DNA of 64,000 nucleotides from a virus: IMG/VR virus record IMGVR_UViG_3300042731_005759, positions 1 to 64,000 of that record. One strand, written 5' to 3'. Made by a program: the position numbers and the translations under genes. Shown here piece after piece: positions 7,194-15,524 of the stretch (position 1 is the stretch's first letter; the number at the start of each line of letters is the position of its first letter). The notes beneath the pieces were generated by a model, which worked only from the letters and a program-made list of their open reading frames with translations, was not told the origin of the DNA and ran no database searches.

Positions 7194-7598
7194 ATGAAAC
7201 TAATCTATATCAATGAAATTGGTGCTGATTATAAAGGCCAGAAACAATATGAATTCATCTTCAGTAAACACACTGAGTTTGATATAGACGAATGGTATCA
7301 CATTCCCGCATCTACTTATACAGAATCACTATCCCCCGATTTAGAATACATTGATCTTGTTGGTGTTTTAAAAAACACTAATGTAGACTTAGACCTTGTA
7401 CAGAAGTCTGACTACTTTGGTATTATTGACGCTGTAGATGGTGTTATCTCATTAGGTTGGGAGAAATTTGACGAAGAGAGTGATGAGGAAAGACTTACAT
7501 TCTCATTCGGGGAAGATATAGAAAGTGTGAACTTTAAATTATCGAGTAGAGGATACGAACTTATAAACGAAGAACTAAAATATAATTTAGGGGTATGA
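7194..7598 (+). CDS. Conserved phage protein, unknown function
   Basis: A 134-residue acidic protein starting one base after the previous stop. It begins MKLIYINEIGADYKGQKQYE and appears alpha/beta with a C-terminal FKLSSRGYELINEELKYNLG stretch. No catalytic motif or membrane segment is visible and I do not recognise a family. Its stop overlaps the next ATG by four bases. Position within the operon before the terminase suggests a virion or assembly role. Confidence 0.6.
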   Translation: MKLIYINEIGADYKGQKQYEFIFSKHTEFDIDEWYHIPASTYTESLSPDLEYIDLVGVLKNTNVDLDLVQKSDYFGIIDAVDGVISLGWEKFDEESDEERLTFSFGEDIESVNFKLSSRGYELINEELKYNLGV

Positions 7599-8185
7599 AA
7601 AATAGAAAACAGATTATTAATAAACTCGTAAATGAGGGTTTATCAGAGAAATTTTTAAGTGGTTTAAATGATAAACAACTTACTGATTTATCAGAAAGAT
7701 TATTATCAGAACAAACTTTAAATATTCCTAAAGACGATAACCAAGCCATAGAGAAGGCAAAACAAGACAATAAAACTTTTGTAACTTATGAAGAAGATCA
7801 AACAGAAATTGATGAAGAAAGCGATTGCGATGAGTGCTCAGAAGTTAGTGAAGAAGATCAAGAAGAAATTAACGAATGGGTTGAAGGGTTAGTAAAAGAT
7901 AAATACTATCCTGGTGTTACAACCAAAGAAGAAATTTTTGAAATGATTGGTGCACTATCTGACACCGCGGATCGATTAGTTGCGGCTAAAGACATGTTCG
8001 ATGTTGATGAACAATCACCCGCACCTTCTAAACCTGACGTGGATACACCTACAAGGGAGAAACCAAGTAAACCAAGTAGGGAAAATCCTTTCAAACCAAA
8101 ACATAAACCAAAACCAAAAGCAAAATTACCTAAGGTTTTTTCTTTTGATTCTATTGGTATTGAATTGAAACAAGCGGCGGAGTAA
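7595..8185 (+). CDS. Hypothetical protein with acidic middle and basic Pro/Lys-rich tail
   Basis: A 196-residue protein in three parts. The N-terminus is helical (NEGLSEKFLSGLNDKQLTDL). The middle is acidic (about 60-95, containing CDECSEVSEEDQEEINEWVE). The Pro/Lys-rich tail (about 140-180, repeated KPK and KPS units) is followed by a hydrophobic end. The charge segregation resembles small DNA-contacting or scaffold-associated head proteins, but this is inference. Both ends overlap neighbours (four bases upstream, one base downstream), indicating coupling. Confidence 0.55.
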   Translation: MKNRKQIINKLVNEGLSEKFLSGLNDKQLTDLSERLLSEQTLNIPKDDNQAIEKAKQDNKTFVTYEEDQTEIDEESDCDECSEVSEEDQEEINEWVEGLVKDKYYPGVTTKEEIFEMIGALSDTADRLVAAKDMFDVDEQSPAPSKPDVDTPTREKPSKPSRENPFKPKHKPKPKAKLPKVFSFDSIGIELKQAAE

Positions 8186-9495
8186 TGATAACTAAGAAAA
8201 ATTTATTAGAGACAATTAAATCAATGAAGGAGGCACCGATAGATTACGGTGATTCTCCTGAAAGAATTAATAAGGATATCGAGGATAAACTTAGAGATAG
8301 AGAAACACCATTTAAAGATAACCCTGGTTTTCCTGAAGAAGAACCTGATGGACTACCATCCAATTGGGAGGAACTAATAGCATCAAAGAGATTCAAAGAT
8401 GTAGTAGAAAAGGTAAAAAGATATACAGGATTTGAAGGTGATGTTACTTCTCAAGCATCATTCATGTCATTACAACAAACATTGATGGGTACTCTAAGAT
8501 CCGTCATGTCATTCGAGAGTGAAAACAAAGAGTATTTAGAAAATTTAGCGGTACAGTTAGTTAAAAAAGAAATGGCATTACCTGAAGGTCAGTTACAGTT
8601 TGATGCCCAAATAGTACCGATGGGAGGTATAGATCCCGAAGGTTTCCAAATGCAGGGTGAAGATCCTGATGAGGAGGAAGTAGAACAACAGTTTGGTGTA
8701 AATCCTGAGGAGGCAGAAAATGACGTTGAACAGTTTATCACTGCAATGGAGAAGTTTGATGCTGAGACCGCAAAAAGAAGATTTATAAATGCGTTAATAC
8801 AAGGTGCATCTAAGAAAGGACATTTTATGTTTGAATTGGTTGCCAATGAATTAACTGAAAGAGACCCTAATATCGTAAACCAATATGGTGTTCTAATGTC
8901 CATAAATGATCTAATGTATTGGATATTACCTGATGGTGTTATCGAAGGACAGTTTGGTCAGGGTGGTTTTGCAGGTAAAGAAGAGGTTGATACAGAAACA
9001 GACCCACCTACGGTGAAAGCGAGAGCCGTATTCTTCCCCGCACTTGTCCACGAACTAATTAAAGGTGTTATGGAAATATTAGGTACTCAAGGTTTACCTG
9101 ACGACCCAAGAGCTGCGGAAATGGTAATGAGTAAAACAGATACTATACCTTCTGAAATTTGGGATTTAAGGTTAGGTCCCGTGATATGGGAAAAATTCTA
9201 CGAGTCGTATCCTAATAGACTGTTTGATGAGGATATCAAACATATACAGAATTATCTATTCTCAAGATTTTCCGCGTTAGACACTCAGGAATTTTTTAAA
9301 GTATCAAGAGAGATATTAAGAGGTAGTGAACTTGGTAAAGAAATAGTAAATAACATGGTCAACCAAATTATTGATGATCTTAAAAGAGAAGATTATGAAG
9401 AAGATCAATACAATAGAGAAATGGAAGACTCTGATGATGGATTAGATAGTTTCTTAGGTTCATTAGGTATATCCCTATCTGACGACGACGAGTAA
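8185..9495 (+). CDS. Large conserved virion-type protein, unknown function
   Basis: A 436-residue protein whose ATG shares its A with the preceding TAA. It begins MITKKNLLETIKSMKEAP, the helical basic start often seen in virion proteins of T4-like phages. It has an acidic stretch around 150-185 and a folded helical core (about 190-400) with segments such as RAVFFPALVHELIKGVMEIL, and ends in an acidic tail. No enzymatic motif is seen. It lies immediately before the terminator that separates this operon from the terminase gene. A structural or core role is inferred. Confidence 0.6.
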   Translation: MITKKNLLETIKSMKEAPIDYGDSPERINKDIEDKLRDRETPFKDNPGFPEEEPDGLPSNWEELIASKRFKDVVEKVKRYTGFEGDVTSQASFMSLQQTLMGTLRSVMSFESENKEYLENLAVQLVKKEMALPEGQLQFDAQIVPMGGIDPEGFQMQGEDPDEEEVEQQFGVNPEEAENDVEQFITAMEKFDAETAKRRFINALIQGASKKGHFMFELVANELTERDPNIVNQYGVLMSINDLMYWILPDGVIEGQFGQGGFAGKEEVDTETDPPTVKARAVFFPALVHELIKGVMEILGTQGLPDDPRAAEMVMSKTDTIPSEIWDLRLGPVIWEKFYESYPNRLFDEDIKHIQNYLFSRFSALDTQEFFKVSREILRGSELGKEIVNNMVNQIIDDLKREDYEEDQYNREMEDSDDGLDSFLGSLGISLSDDDE

Positions 9496-9513
9496 ACTTC
9501 ACAAGTCCTGATG

Positions 9514-9538
9514 AAAGTGGTTAGATACCACTTTTTTT
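9514..9538 (+). terminator. Rho-independent terminator before terminase
   Basis: AAAGTGG (9514-9520) pairs with CCACTTT (9528-9534) around the loop TTAGATA, followed by a T run. The next late-promoter motif begins two bases later. Confidence 0.85.
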
Positions 9539-9539
9539 G

Positions 9540-9546
9540 TATTTAT
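9540..9546 (+). promoter_or_regulatory. Late-promoter motif TATTTAT, 5 bases before terminase ATG
   Basis: TATTTAT is followed by AAGAT and then ATG at 9552. If the transcript starts a few bases after the motif, as for a -10/-7 element, the terminase mRNA is nearly leaderless. Confidence 0.6.
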
Positions 9547-9551
9547 AAGAT

Positions 9552-11339
9552 ATGGACAAAAACAAACTCATACAATTAAAGGAATACGCAAAGATCATGA
9601 AGGACACTCCTTATGCCCTTAAAACGTATTTGACAACGTATGATAATACACAAAAGAAATATGTTCCATTAGAGTTATTTCCTGATCAAGTACAGTTGAT
9701 CCAAGACTATGATAACTATAATGAAAATATAACACGTAAGTATAGACAGGCGGGTGTTTCTACAGTAACCGCTGCGTGGATATCAAAGAAGATACAAACT
9801 GCGAGTCCCGATAACCCTGAGAGGGTTCTAATTATTGCAAACAAAAGAGATACTGCAATAGAAATGGCGAATAAAATTCGTGGTTTCTTAGATCAATGGC
9901 CCGAATGGATCAATGTTGGGTTCTCTGTAGACAAAAACTCCGAAAGTAGATATAGGATGAATAATGGTTGTGAGGTTAAGGCCGTTGCAACTTCCGCAGA
10001 TGCACTTCGTGGTTATACACCTACGGTTCTTGTATTTGATGAGGCGGCATATATCGAAGCGGGTGAAGATTTTTGGGCTGCGTGTATGGCCTCCCTATCT
10101 ACAGGTGGTAAAGTTATTCTTATATCCACACCAAACGGGTATGACCCAATCTATTATGGTGTATATGATCAAGCTCTACGTGGTATGAATGATTTTCATA
10201 TTACCGACCTTAGGTGGTTTAAAGATCCAAGATACGCAAGTGACCTTAAATGGTTAAGGGTTGATGATATAATTCATTATATGTTGAACAGAGAACAATA
10301 TAATGATAAGGACATTACCTTGGAAGAAGGTTGGGAGAACTATGTAACATTGATGGATCAAGGTTATAAACCATATTCTACTTGGTTTGAGAATATGGCA
10401 AAGAAATTCAAATATGATAAAAGAAAAATCGCACAGGAATTGGAGTGTGACTTCCTCGGTTCTGGTGACGGTGTTATCCCTAACAGTGTACAAGATAGGA
10501 TAAGAAAGACCATGATTAAAGACCCGATTGAAAAATATATGCAGGGTACTATGTGGTTATGGAAAGAACCTGTTGAGGGTCATAGGTATATCATGGGAGT
10601 TGACGTTTCAAGAGGTGATAGTGCGGATGCGTCTTCGATATGTGTAATTGATTTTGATGAAAGGGAACAAGTTGCGGAATATGTCGGTAAGATACCACCC
10701 GACGATTTAGCATCAATAGTTTATAAATGGGGTGTTCTATATAAAGCATTTGTCGCAACAGATATTACGGGTGGTATGGGTATTGCCACTTCAAGAAAAT
10801 TACAAGAGATGGGATATAAAGATCAATATGTTGACGGTATAACATCCAATAATATGTGGCAATCATGGAAAAAATCACAAGAAAAAATACCAGGTATAAA
10901 TTTTAATAATAAAAGAACACAGATAGTCGCAAGTTTTGAGGAACAGTTAAGACATGGTTTTGTTGTTAGATCTTCAAGACTACTTAATGAACTAAACACT
11001 TTTGTTTATATAAATGGTAGACCTAATCACATGAAAGGTGCCCATGATGACGCTATTATGGCGATGGCAATTGCAATGTATGTTGGAGATATCTGTTTCA
11101 CTCAATTAAAAAGAAACGATAATGCCAACAAATCCATGTTAGATTCTTGGACTCTTTCAGAGAGAACTTACGATACTAATAAATCATTTTATTCCTATGG
11201 GACGGCATTTGATGCGGTTGGCTCTATGGCGATGGACAAAAATGCACCACCGTCTCATCCAACAACAAATCAAAATATGACCATGGAACAATATAAAGAA
11301 TATATGTGGTTATTTGGTAGTAGAACTAAACAGGTTTAA
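9552..11339 (+). CDS. 17: Large terminase subunit (gp17-like)
   Basis: A 595-residue DNA-packaging motor, close to T4 gp17 in length (610). The ATPase domain has a variant P-loop, RKYRQAGVST (62-71), in which the usual lysine before Ser/Thr is replaced by Val. Walker B is VLVFDEA (159-165) and the coupling motif is near ILISTPNG. The RNase-H-fold nuclease domain begins near 355 (GVDVSRGDSADASS), with further acidic residues in TDITGGMG and HDDAIMAMA. It cuts concatemeric DNA and pumps it through the portal encoded next. The small terminase was not found in the window. The first ATG fits the 5-base spacing from the promoter motif. Confidence 0.95.
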   Translation: MDKNKLIQLKEYAKIMKDTPYALKTYLTTYDNTQKKYVPLELFPDQVQLIQDYDNYNENITRKYRQAGVSTVTAAWISKKIQTASPDNPERVLIIANKRDTAIEMANKIRGFLDQWPEWINVGFSVDKNSESRYRMNNGCEVKAVATSADALRGYTPTVLVFDEAAYIEAGEDFWAACMASLSTGGKVILISTPNGYDPIYYGVYDQALRGMNDFHITDLRWFKDPRYASDLKWLRVDDIIHYMLNREQYNDKDITLEEGWENYVTLMDQGYKPYSTWFENMAKKFKYDKRKIAQELECDFLGSGDGVIPNSVQDRIRKTMIKDPIEKYMQGTMWLWKEPVEGHRYIMGVDVSRGDSADASSICVIDFDEREQVAEYVGKIPPDDLASIVYKWGVLYKAFVATDITGGMGIATSRKLQEMGYKDQYVDGITSNNMWQSWKKSQEKIPGINFNNKRTQIVASFEEQLRHGFVVRSSRLLNELNTFVYINGRPNHMKGAHDDAIMAMAIAMYVGDICFTQLKRNDNANKSMLDSWTLSERTYDTNKSFYSYGTAFDAVGSMAMDKNAPPSHPTTNQNMTMEQYKEYMWLFGSRTKQV

Positions 11340-11374
11340 AAATTGAAAAAAATTTCTTATATTATAATGTATAA

Positions 11375-11384
11375 TATTTATTAG
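11375..11384 (+). promoter_or_regulatory. Late-promoter motif TATTTATTAG, 4 bases before portal ATG
   Basis: TATTTAT (11375-11381) is followed by TAGT and then ATG at 11386. This is one of eight cases with exactly four bases between motif and start codon. Confidence 0.6.
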
Positions 11385-11385
11385 T

Positions 11386-13218
11386 ATGGCTAAACAAAAT
11401 CTAACAGTATATCAAAGACTTACAAAAGTATTCGGTTTTACGGCAGAAAGACCGACATCACCTCCTCAGTATAAATTTGATAGAGATAAACTTTTAAAAA
11501 CTGATAGTAGAGAGGACTACGAAAGAGAGATGTTGCAACAGCAACAGAGTCAGTATATTGCCGATAAGTGGACAAAATTAGATCAGTCTCTTTATAATCA
11601 ATCAGTTTATTATGAACCAAATAGATTAGCCGCATATTATGATTACGAATCAATGGAATTTACTCCTGAAATTTCTGCCGCATTAGACATATACTCAGAG
11701 GAATCAACAACTCTATCAGAGAAAGGAGAAATATTGACCATTTACTCAGAATCAAAAAGAGTAAAAAACATCTTATCTGATTTATTTTATAATATTCTTG
11801 ATATCAATACCAACTTACAAATGTGGTGTAGAGGTACGTCAAAGTATGGTGATAACTTTGTTTATTTGAAAATAGATCCAAGTAAGGGAGTTATTGGTTG
11901 TCAACAACTACCAAATATAGAAATCGAAAGACATGAAGGTGCGGCATCACAAGTACATAAGGCGGAAAACCCAAGTGGAGTAAAGTTACCAAGTAGAGAA
12001 CTTAGATTTACATGGAAAAATAAAGACATGGAGTTCCAAGCATGGGAGGTGGCACACTTTAGATTATTAGGTGACGATAGAAAATTACCATACGGTACAT
12101 CAATGTTAGATAAAGTTAGACGTATTTGGAAACAATTACTTCTTGCAGAAGACGCGATGTTAATATATAGAACGTCAAGAGCACCCGAAAGAAGAGTCTT
12201 TAAAGTATTCGTGGGTAACATGGATGATAAAGACATCGAATCATATGTACAACGTATCGCAAACAAATTTAAAAGAGATTCTATTGTAGACCCTAAAAAT
12301 GGTCAAGTAGATATGAGATACAATCAAATGGCGGTCGACCAGGATTATTTTATTCCTGTTAGAGATCCATCTCAAACTTCACCAATTGAAACTCTACCAG
12401 GGGCACAGAACTTAGGTGAGATTGCAGATATTGAATATATCCAAAAGAAATTATTAGCCGCACTTAGAATTCCAAAGGCGTTTTTAGGTTTTGAAGAAAT
12501 TGTGGGTGAAGGTAAGAGTTTGGCATTAATGGATATAAGATTTGCCAGAACAATTAATAGGATCCAAAAATCTCTAATACAAGAATTAAATAAAATTGCA
12601 TTAGTTCATTTATATCTTTTAGGTTTGGAGGATGAATTAGATAATTTCACATTATCACTAACTAATCCTTCCGCACAATCTGATCTTCTTAGAATTGAAC
12701 AATGGAAAGAAAAGATTACTCTTTATAAAGATGCTACTTCGGACCAATCACAGATTGGAATACAACCTGTATCACATACATGGGCTAAGAAAAATATACT
12801 TGGTATGAGTGATAATGATGTTGTACTTGATTTACAACAACAAAGACTTGAAAGAGCACTTGGTGCAGAATTAGGTATCACACAAAATATAATTAAAAGA
12901 ACAGGTGTATTTGATGAGGTCGATAAAAAGTATGGAATACCTGAAGAAGAAAGACAAGCGATGGATGATAACATGGCACCCGCAGAAGGAGGTGGAGGAG
13001 GAGACGACTTCTTAGGTGGAGGAGGTAGTGATAGTGCACCCCCACCACCACCCGCAGATGCAGAACCCTTAGCGGAAGGTAAAAAGAGTAAGAAAAGTAA
13101 AATATTGGGAGAGTTAGGTGATGAAAAACTCGAATTTGATGATCTTTTTGATGTCAATAAGGCCCAAGAGAATATTTATGAAATAGAGAATAAATTAAAA
13201 GACATTATAAATGAGTAG
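11386..13218 (+). CDS. 20: Portal protein (gp20-like)
   Basis: A 610-residue portal vertex subunit (T4 gp20 has 524). The motif MEFTPEISAALDIYSEES near residue 90 and the following region are typical of T4-type portals. The central part (about 100-500) shows the portal core, including a KIDPSKGVIGCQQLPN strand region. The C-terminus is a low-complexity Gly/Pro/Asp extension (about 525-580, for example GGGGGDDFLGGGGSD) and then a helical end. Twelve subunits would form the ring at one capsid vertex through which terminase packages DNA. The order terminase-portal-protease-scaffold-capsid follows T4. Confidence 0.95.
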   Translation: MAKQNLTVYQRLTKVFGFTAERPTSPPQYKFDRDKLLKTDSREDYEREMLQQQQSQYIADKWTKLDQSLYNQSVYYEPNRLAAYYDYESMEFTPEISAALDIYSEESTTLSEKGEILTIYSESKRVKNILSDLFYNILDINTNLQMWCRGTSKYGDNFVYLKIDPSKGVIGCQQLPNIEIERHEGAASQVHKAENPSGVKLPSRELRFTWKNKDMEFQAWEVAHFRLLGDDRKLPYGTSMLDKVRRIWKQLLLAEDAMLIYRTSRAPERRVFKVFVGNMDDKDIESYVQRIANKFKRDSIVDPKNGQVDMRYNQMAVDQDYFIPVRDPSQTSPIETLPGAQNLGEIADIEYIQKKLLAALRIPKAFLGFEEIVGEGKSLALMDIRFARTINRIQKSLIQELNKIALVHLYLLGLEDELDNFTLSLTNPSAQSDLLRIEQWKEKITLYKDATSDQSQIGIQPVSHTWAKKNILGMSDNDVVLDLQQQRLERALGAELGITQNIIKRTGVFDEVDKKYGIPEEERQAMDDNMAPAEGGGGGDDFLGGGGSDSAPPPPPADAEPLAEGKKSKKSKILGELGDEKLEFDDLFDVNKAQENIYEIENKLKDIINE

Positions 13219-13220
13219 AT

Positions 13221-13964
13221 ATGGCATCATTTGGAACAATAAAAAGTAAAATATTAGTTAAACTAACTGAGAGTTACGGTGGAGATAATTTTAAGGAGAA
13301 TTTGAATAATGTATTCAAACCTATAATGAATAACGATTCTTTAAAAGAACTATATTCTTTATATGAGGAAATCGAAACAATGACTTTTGAGGATAAAGAA
13401 ACCGCATCTATCTACGTAGATGAAATATCGAGTATATTAAAAACAAGATACGATCAAGTTAATGATACAATTCATGTGAGATTACTATCTGATATTAACG
13501 AACACCTAAAAGATGTTGAGTGTGAAACTAACGAATTATATGAGTGGTTAGATACACTTTCAAATCCTGATAAATTAGGTAATGTCTCTCACAAGGTAAA
13601 AGCAAAGAAAAAATTAGTTGAACACCTTACAACACCAAAGACCATTGAAAAACTCACATTTAAATCAGTAAATGAAAATTTATTGAATTCTGTGTTAGTA
13701 AATAACTTTAATGTGTCTTATGATGAAAAACTTACAGAAAATGAAAAAGAGAGGTTAAAGACATACATGTCTTTGGCTGGTGATGACTTGAGTACAAAAT
13801 TTTCTGAACTAAAGGAATCGGTTTATAATAAGTTAGATACGTTGGTCGAAAACGAAAAAGATTTCACCGAAAAATCTAAACAAGTCAAAAGTGAAGTAGA
13901 TCAAATGGAAGTTAATCGTTTTAATCTATTTAGATTAGAGGATTTATCCCAAGGTCTTTCCTAA
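13221..13964 (+). CDS. Prohead-core-position protein, unknown family
   Basis: A 247-residue charged, mostly helical protein beginning two bases after the portal stop and ending at a terminator. In T4 the small prohead-core proteins gp67 and gp68 lie between portal and protease, so this gene occupies that position. No sequence match to them can be shown by eye. It contains several long helices with Lys/Glu patterning (for example LKESVYNKLDTLVENEKDF). A prohead-core or scaffolding role is inferred from position only. Confidence 0.55.
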   Translation: MASFGTIKSKILVKLTESYGGDNFKENLNNVFKPIMNNDSLKELYSLYEEIETMTFEDKETASIYVDEISSILKTRYDQVNDTIHVRLLSDINEHLKDVECETNELYEWLDTLSNPDKLGNVSHKVKAKKKLVEHLTTPKTIEKLTFKSVNENLLNSVLVNNFNVSYDEKLTENEKERLKTYMSLAGDDLSTKFSELKESVYNKLDTLVENEKDFTEKSKQVKSEVDQMEVNRFNLFRLEDLSQGLS

Positions 13965-13970
13965 ATAAAT

Positions 13971-13998
13971 AAAGTGTCCAATCGGACACTTTTTTTTT
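13971..13998. terminator. Bidirectional terminator between head genes and rpsU
   Basis: AAAGTGTCC (13971-13979) pairs with GGACACTTT (13984-13992) around AATC, followed by a T run on the plus strand and an A run on the other side. The stop codon of the reverse-strand rpsU gene lies in the T run, so one hairpin serves both convergent genes. Confidence 0.9.
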
Positions 13999-14194
13999 AC
14001 TTTTCTTCTTCGGTTCTTATTCTTTGAATGTATATGGCTTTTTGTTTTTGTAGTCTTTTCTTTACTGAAGGTTTTGTGTATTGTTTTCTTTCCCTAAGTT
14101 GATTTAACTGTTTTGTGCGACGAACCTTACTACGGAGTTTTTTTATCGCCGCTTCTATTCCACCTTTATCTTTCTTAACCTTTATTATTAACAT
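13997..14194 (-). CDS. rpsU: Ribosomal protein bS21
   Basis: A 65-residue very basic protein beginning MLIIKVKKDKGGIEAAIKKL. It carries the family signature RERKQYTKPSVKKRLQKQKA, a one-to-one fit to bacterial S21 with its helical Lys/Arg-rich body and the conserved KPS segment. S21 binds the 30S platform near the 3' end of 16S rRNA and takes part in initiation. In Bacteroidota, bS21 is part of the pocket that sequesters the anti-Shine-Dalgarno tail (established knowledge). Phage-encoded S21 is known from pelagiphage HTVC008M and from huge phages. Here it is inserted in reverse within the head operon with its own TATTTAT motif, so late expression is likely. No Shine-Dalgarno sequence precedes it. 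Confidence 0.93.
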   Translation of the reverse strand: MLIIKVKKDKGGIEAAIKKLRSKVRRTKQLNQLRERKQYTKPSVKKRLQKQKAIYIQRIRTEEEK

Positions 14195-14206
14195 ACTAGA
14201 ATATTA

Positions 14207-14213
14207 ATAAATA
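14207..14213 (-). promoter_or_regulatory. Late-promoter motif for rpsU
   Basis: On the minus strand this reads TATTTAT and lies 12 bases before the rpsU ATG. It is flanked by ACTAGA-type repeats (14194-14220). Confidence 0.55.
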
Positions 14214-14292
14214 TACTAGAAAAATTTGATATAGTAAATTATTTTTCGTATTATTTTATTACACCATAAAAAGAATAATATGGACAATTATA

Positions 14293-14718
14293 ATGAAATT
14301 AGGGAGATTCATCCCATTAGGTAACTACAGGGACGTAAAAATAGGTTATGGAACAATTAACCACAAAGATCTTAAAACCATTTATTTGAAGCTTAATTCA
14401 TGGTTGGAACCTGAAGACAGTGATTTAGACTTCGATTCAATAGTAAGATCTACAAGAAATAAAATAAAAAAACTTATATACAATTTAGGGTTTGATATCT
14501 TCAGACCCGAGAGTATCGTTGACTTAGATATCCGAACAAAAGGAATTAGTAAAGATAAGAGATCTTTTATGGATCTTGAAATAACTTTATATGTCCTAAA
14601 AGATATCGATATTAAGAGTGACAAGTTAAAACAGGATATGAATTCTTTGATTAGAGTGATCATTGATGAGTGTTTGGACAACGATTTATTATTTAATTTT
14701 AATAAAAAGAAAAAATAA
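14293..14718 (+). CDS. Conserved phage protein, unknown function
   Basis: A 141-residue protein beginning MKLGRFIPLGNYRDVKIGYG. It alternates beta-type and charged helical segments and ends in a Lys run. No motif or family is recognised. It lies between the rpsU insertion and the prohead protease. No TATTTAT motif is seen directly upstream; a short frame (ATGGACAATTATAATG) precedes the chosen ATG. It may be a head-assembly protein by position. Confidence 0.55.
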   Translation: MKLGRFIPLGNYRDVKIGYGTINHKDLKTIYLKLNSWLEPEDSDLDFDSIVRSTRNKIKKLIYNLGFDIFRPESIVDLDIRTKGISKDKRSFMDLEITLYVLKDIDIKSDKLKQDMNSLIRVIIDECLDNDLLFNFNKKKK

Positions 14719-14732
14719 GTTAGATATTGATG

Positions 14733-14739
14733 TATTTAT
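14733..14739 (+). promoter_or_regulatory. Late-promoter motif TATTTAT before prohead protease
   Basis: The motif lies 20 bases before the gp21-like ATG at 14760, in a 41-base intergenic gap. Confidence 0.5.
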
Positions 14740-14759
14740 AGTAATAAAACTATTGATAC

Positions 14760-15443
14760 ATGAAAGTATTAGGTCCAAACGAAACAGGTAGAGGTATTCT
14801 TATTGAATATGATGCAGGTCATATATCACCTGAAGAGAATAAGAAAGTAATAAGAGAAATGAAAGGTATTGATTTCTCAGATGATATTGTACTTTACGCT
14901 GTTCTACAAAAATTCGATACTCCAAATAAAAACGGGAGAATATATCCTGAAAAACTTCTTAAAAGAGAAGTAGAAAAATATCAGACTGTTATTGGTAAAG
15001 GTTCTGCGTTAAATGAACTAAACCACCCTTCATCATCACTTATCGATTTAGATAGAGTATCTCACACAATAGAAGAAACTTGGTGGGACGGTAAGATATT
15101 AATGGGAAAAATTAAACTATTACTTTCACCAGGTTGGAAAAAATCAGGTATCGTTAGTACAAAGGGTGATCAGGCCGCGATGTTACTCATGAATGGGGTA
15201 ACATTAGGTATCTCTTCAAGAGGTGTAGGATCACTTAAATCAGAAAAAGGTCAAAACATAGTACAGGAAGACTTTGAATTAGTTTGTTTTGACTTAGTTT
15301 CTTCTCCTTCTACACCAGGAGCATACATATTTAAGGACATAGAAGATAGAGATCAGTATGAGGAATCTGTTGAAGAACAACCTGTTGTAGATGAAAAAAT
15401 CTCAAGACTTATGGGTAAGTTAGATAGTTTTCTATCTAGGTGA
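14760..15443 (+). CDS. 21: Prohead core protease (gp21-like, peptidase family S80)
   Basis: A 227-residue serine protease that matures the T4-type prohead by cleaving scaffold and capsid proteins; T4 gp21 has 212 residues. The likely catalytic residues are H89 in LNELNHPSSS, a serine in GISSRGVGS (S152 or S153) and an acidic partner near D178 (CFDLVSSPSTPGA). The FDTPNKNGRIYP segment (52-63) is also typical of this family. The gene stands directly before the scaffold gene, as in T4. The C-terminal 30 residues look like a flexible tail. Confidence 0.92.
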   Translation: MKVLGPNETGRGILIEYDAGHISPEENKKVIREMKGIDFSDDIVLYAVLQKFDTPNKNGRIYPEKLLKREVEKYQTVIGKGSALNELNHPSSSLIDLDRVSHTIEETWWDGKILMGKIKLLLSPGWKKSGIVSTKGDQAAMLLMNGVTLGISSRGVGSLKSEKGQNIVQEDFELVCFDLVSSPSTPGAYIFKDIEDRDQYEESVEEQPVVDEKISRLMGKLDSFLSR

Positions 15444-15497
15444 TAAATTTTTCTGTGATTCACATATCACGAAATGTAATTTTTCTGAAATACAAAG

Positions 15498-15507
15498 TAT
15501 TTATTAG
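15498..15507 (+). promoter_or_regulatory. Late-promoter motif TATTTATTAG before scaffold
   Basis: The motif lies 20 bases before the ATG at 15525 and would drive scaffold and major capsid genes together, since no further motif lies in the 30-base gap before the capsid gene. The leader TAAACATTTTATAACAA is A/T-rich and lacks a Shine-Dalgarno sequence. Confidence 0.55.
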
Positions 15508-15524
15508 TAAACATTTTATAACAA

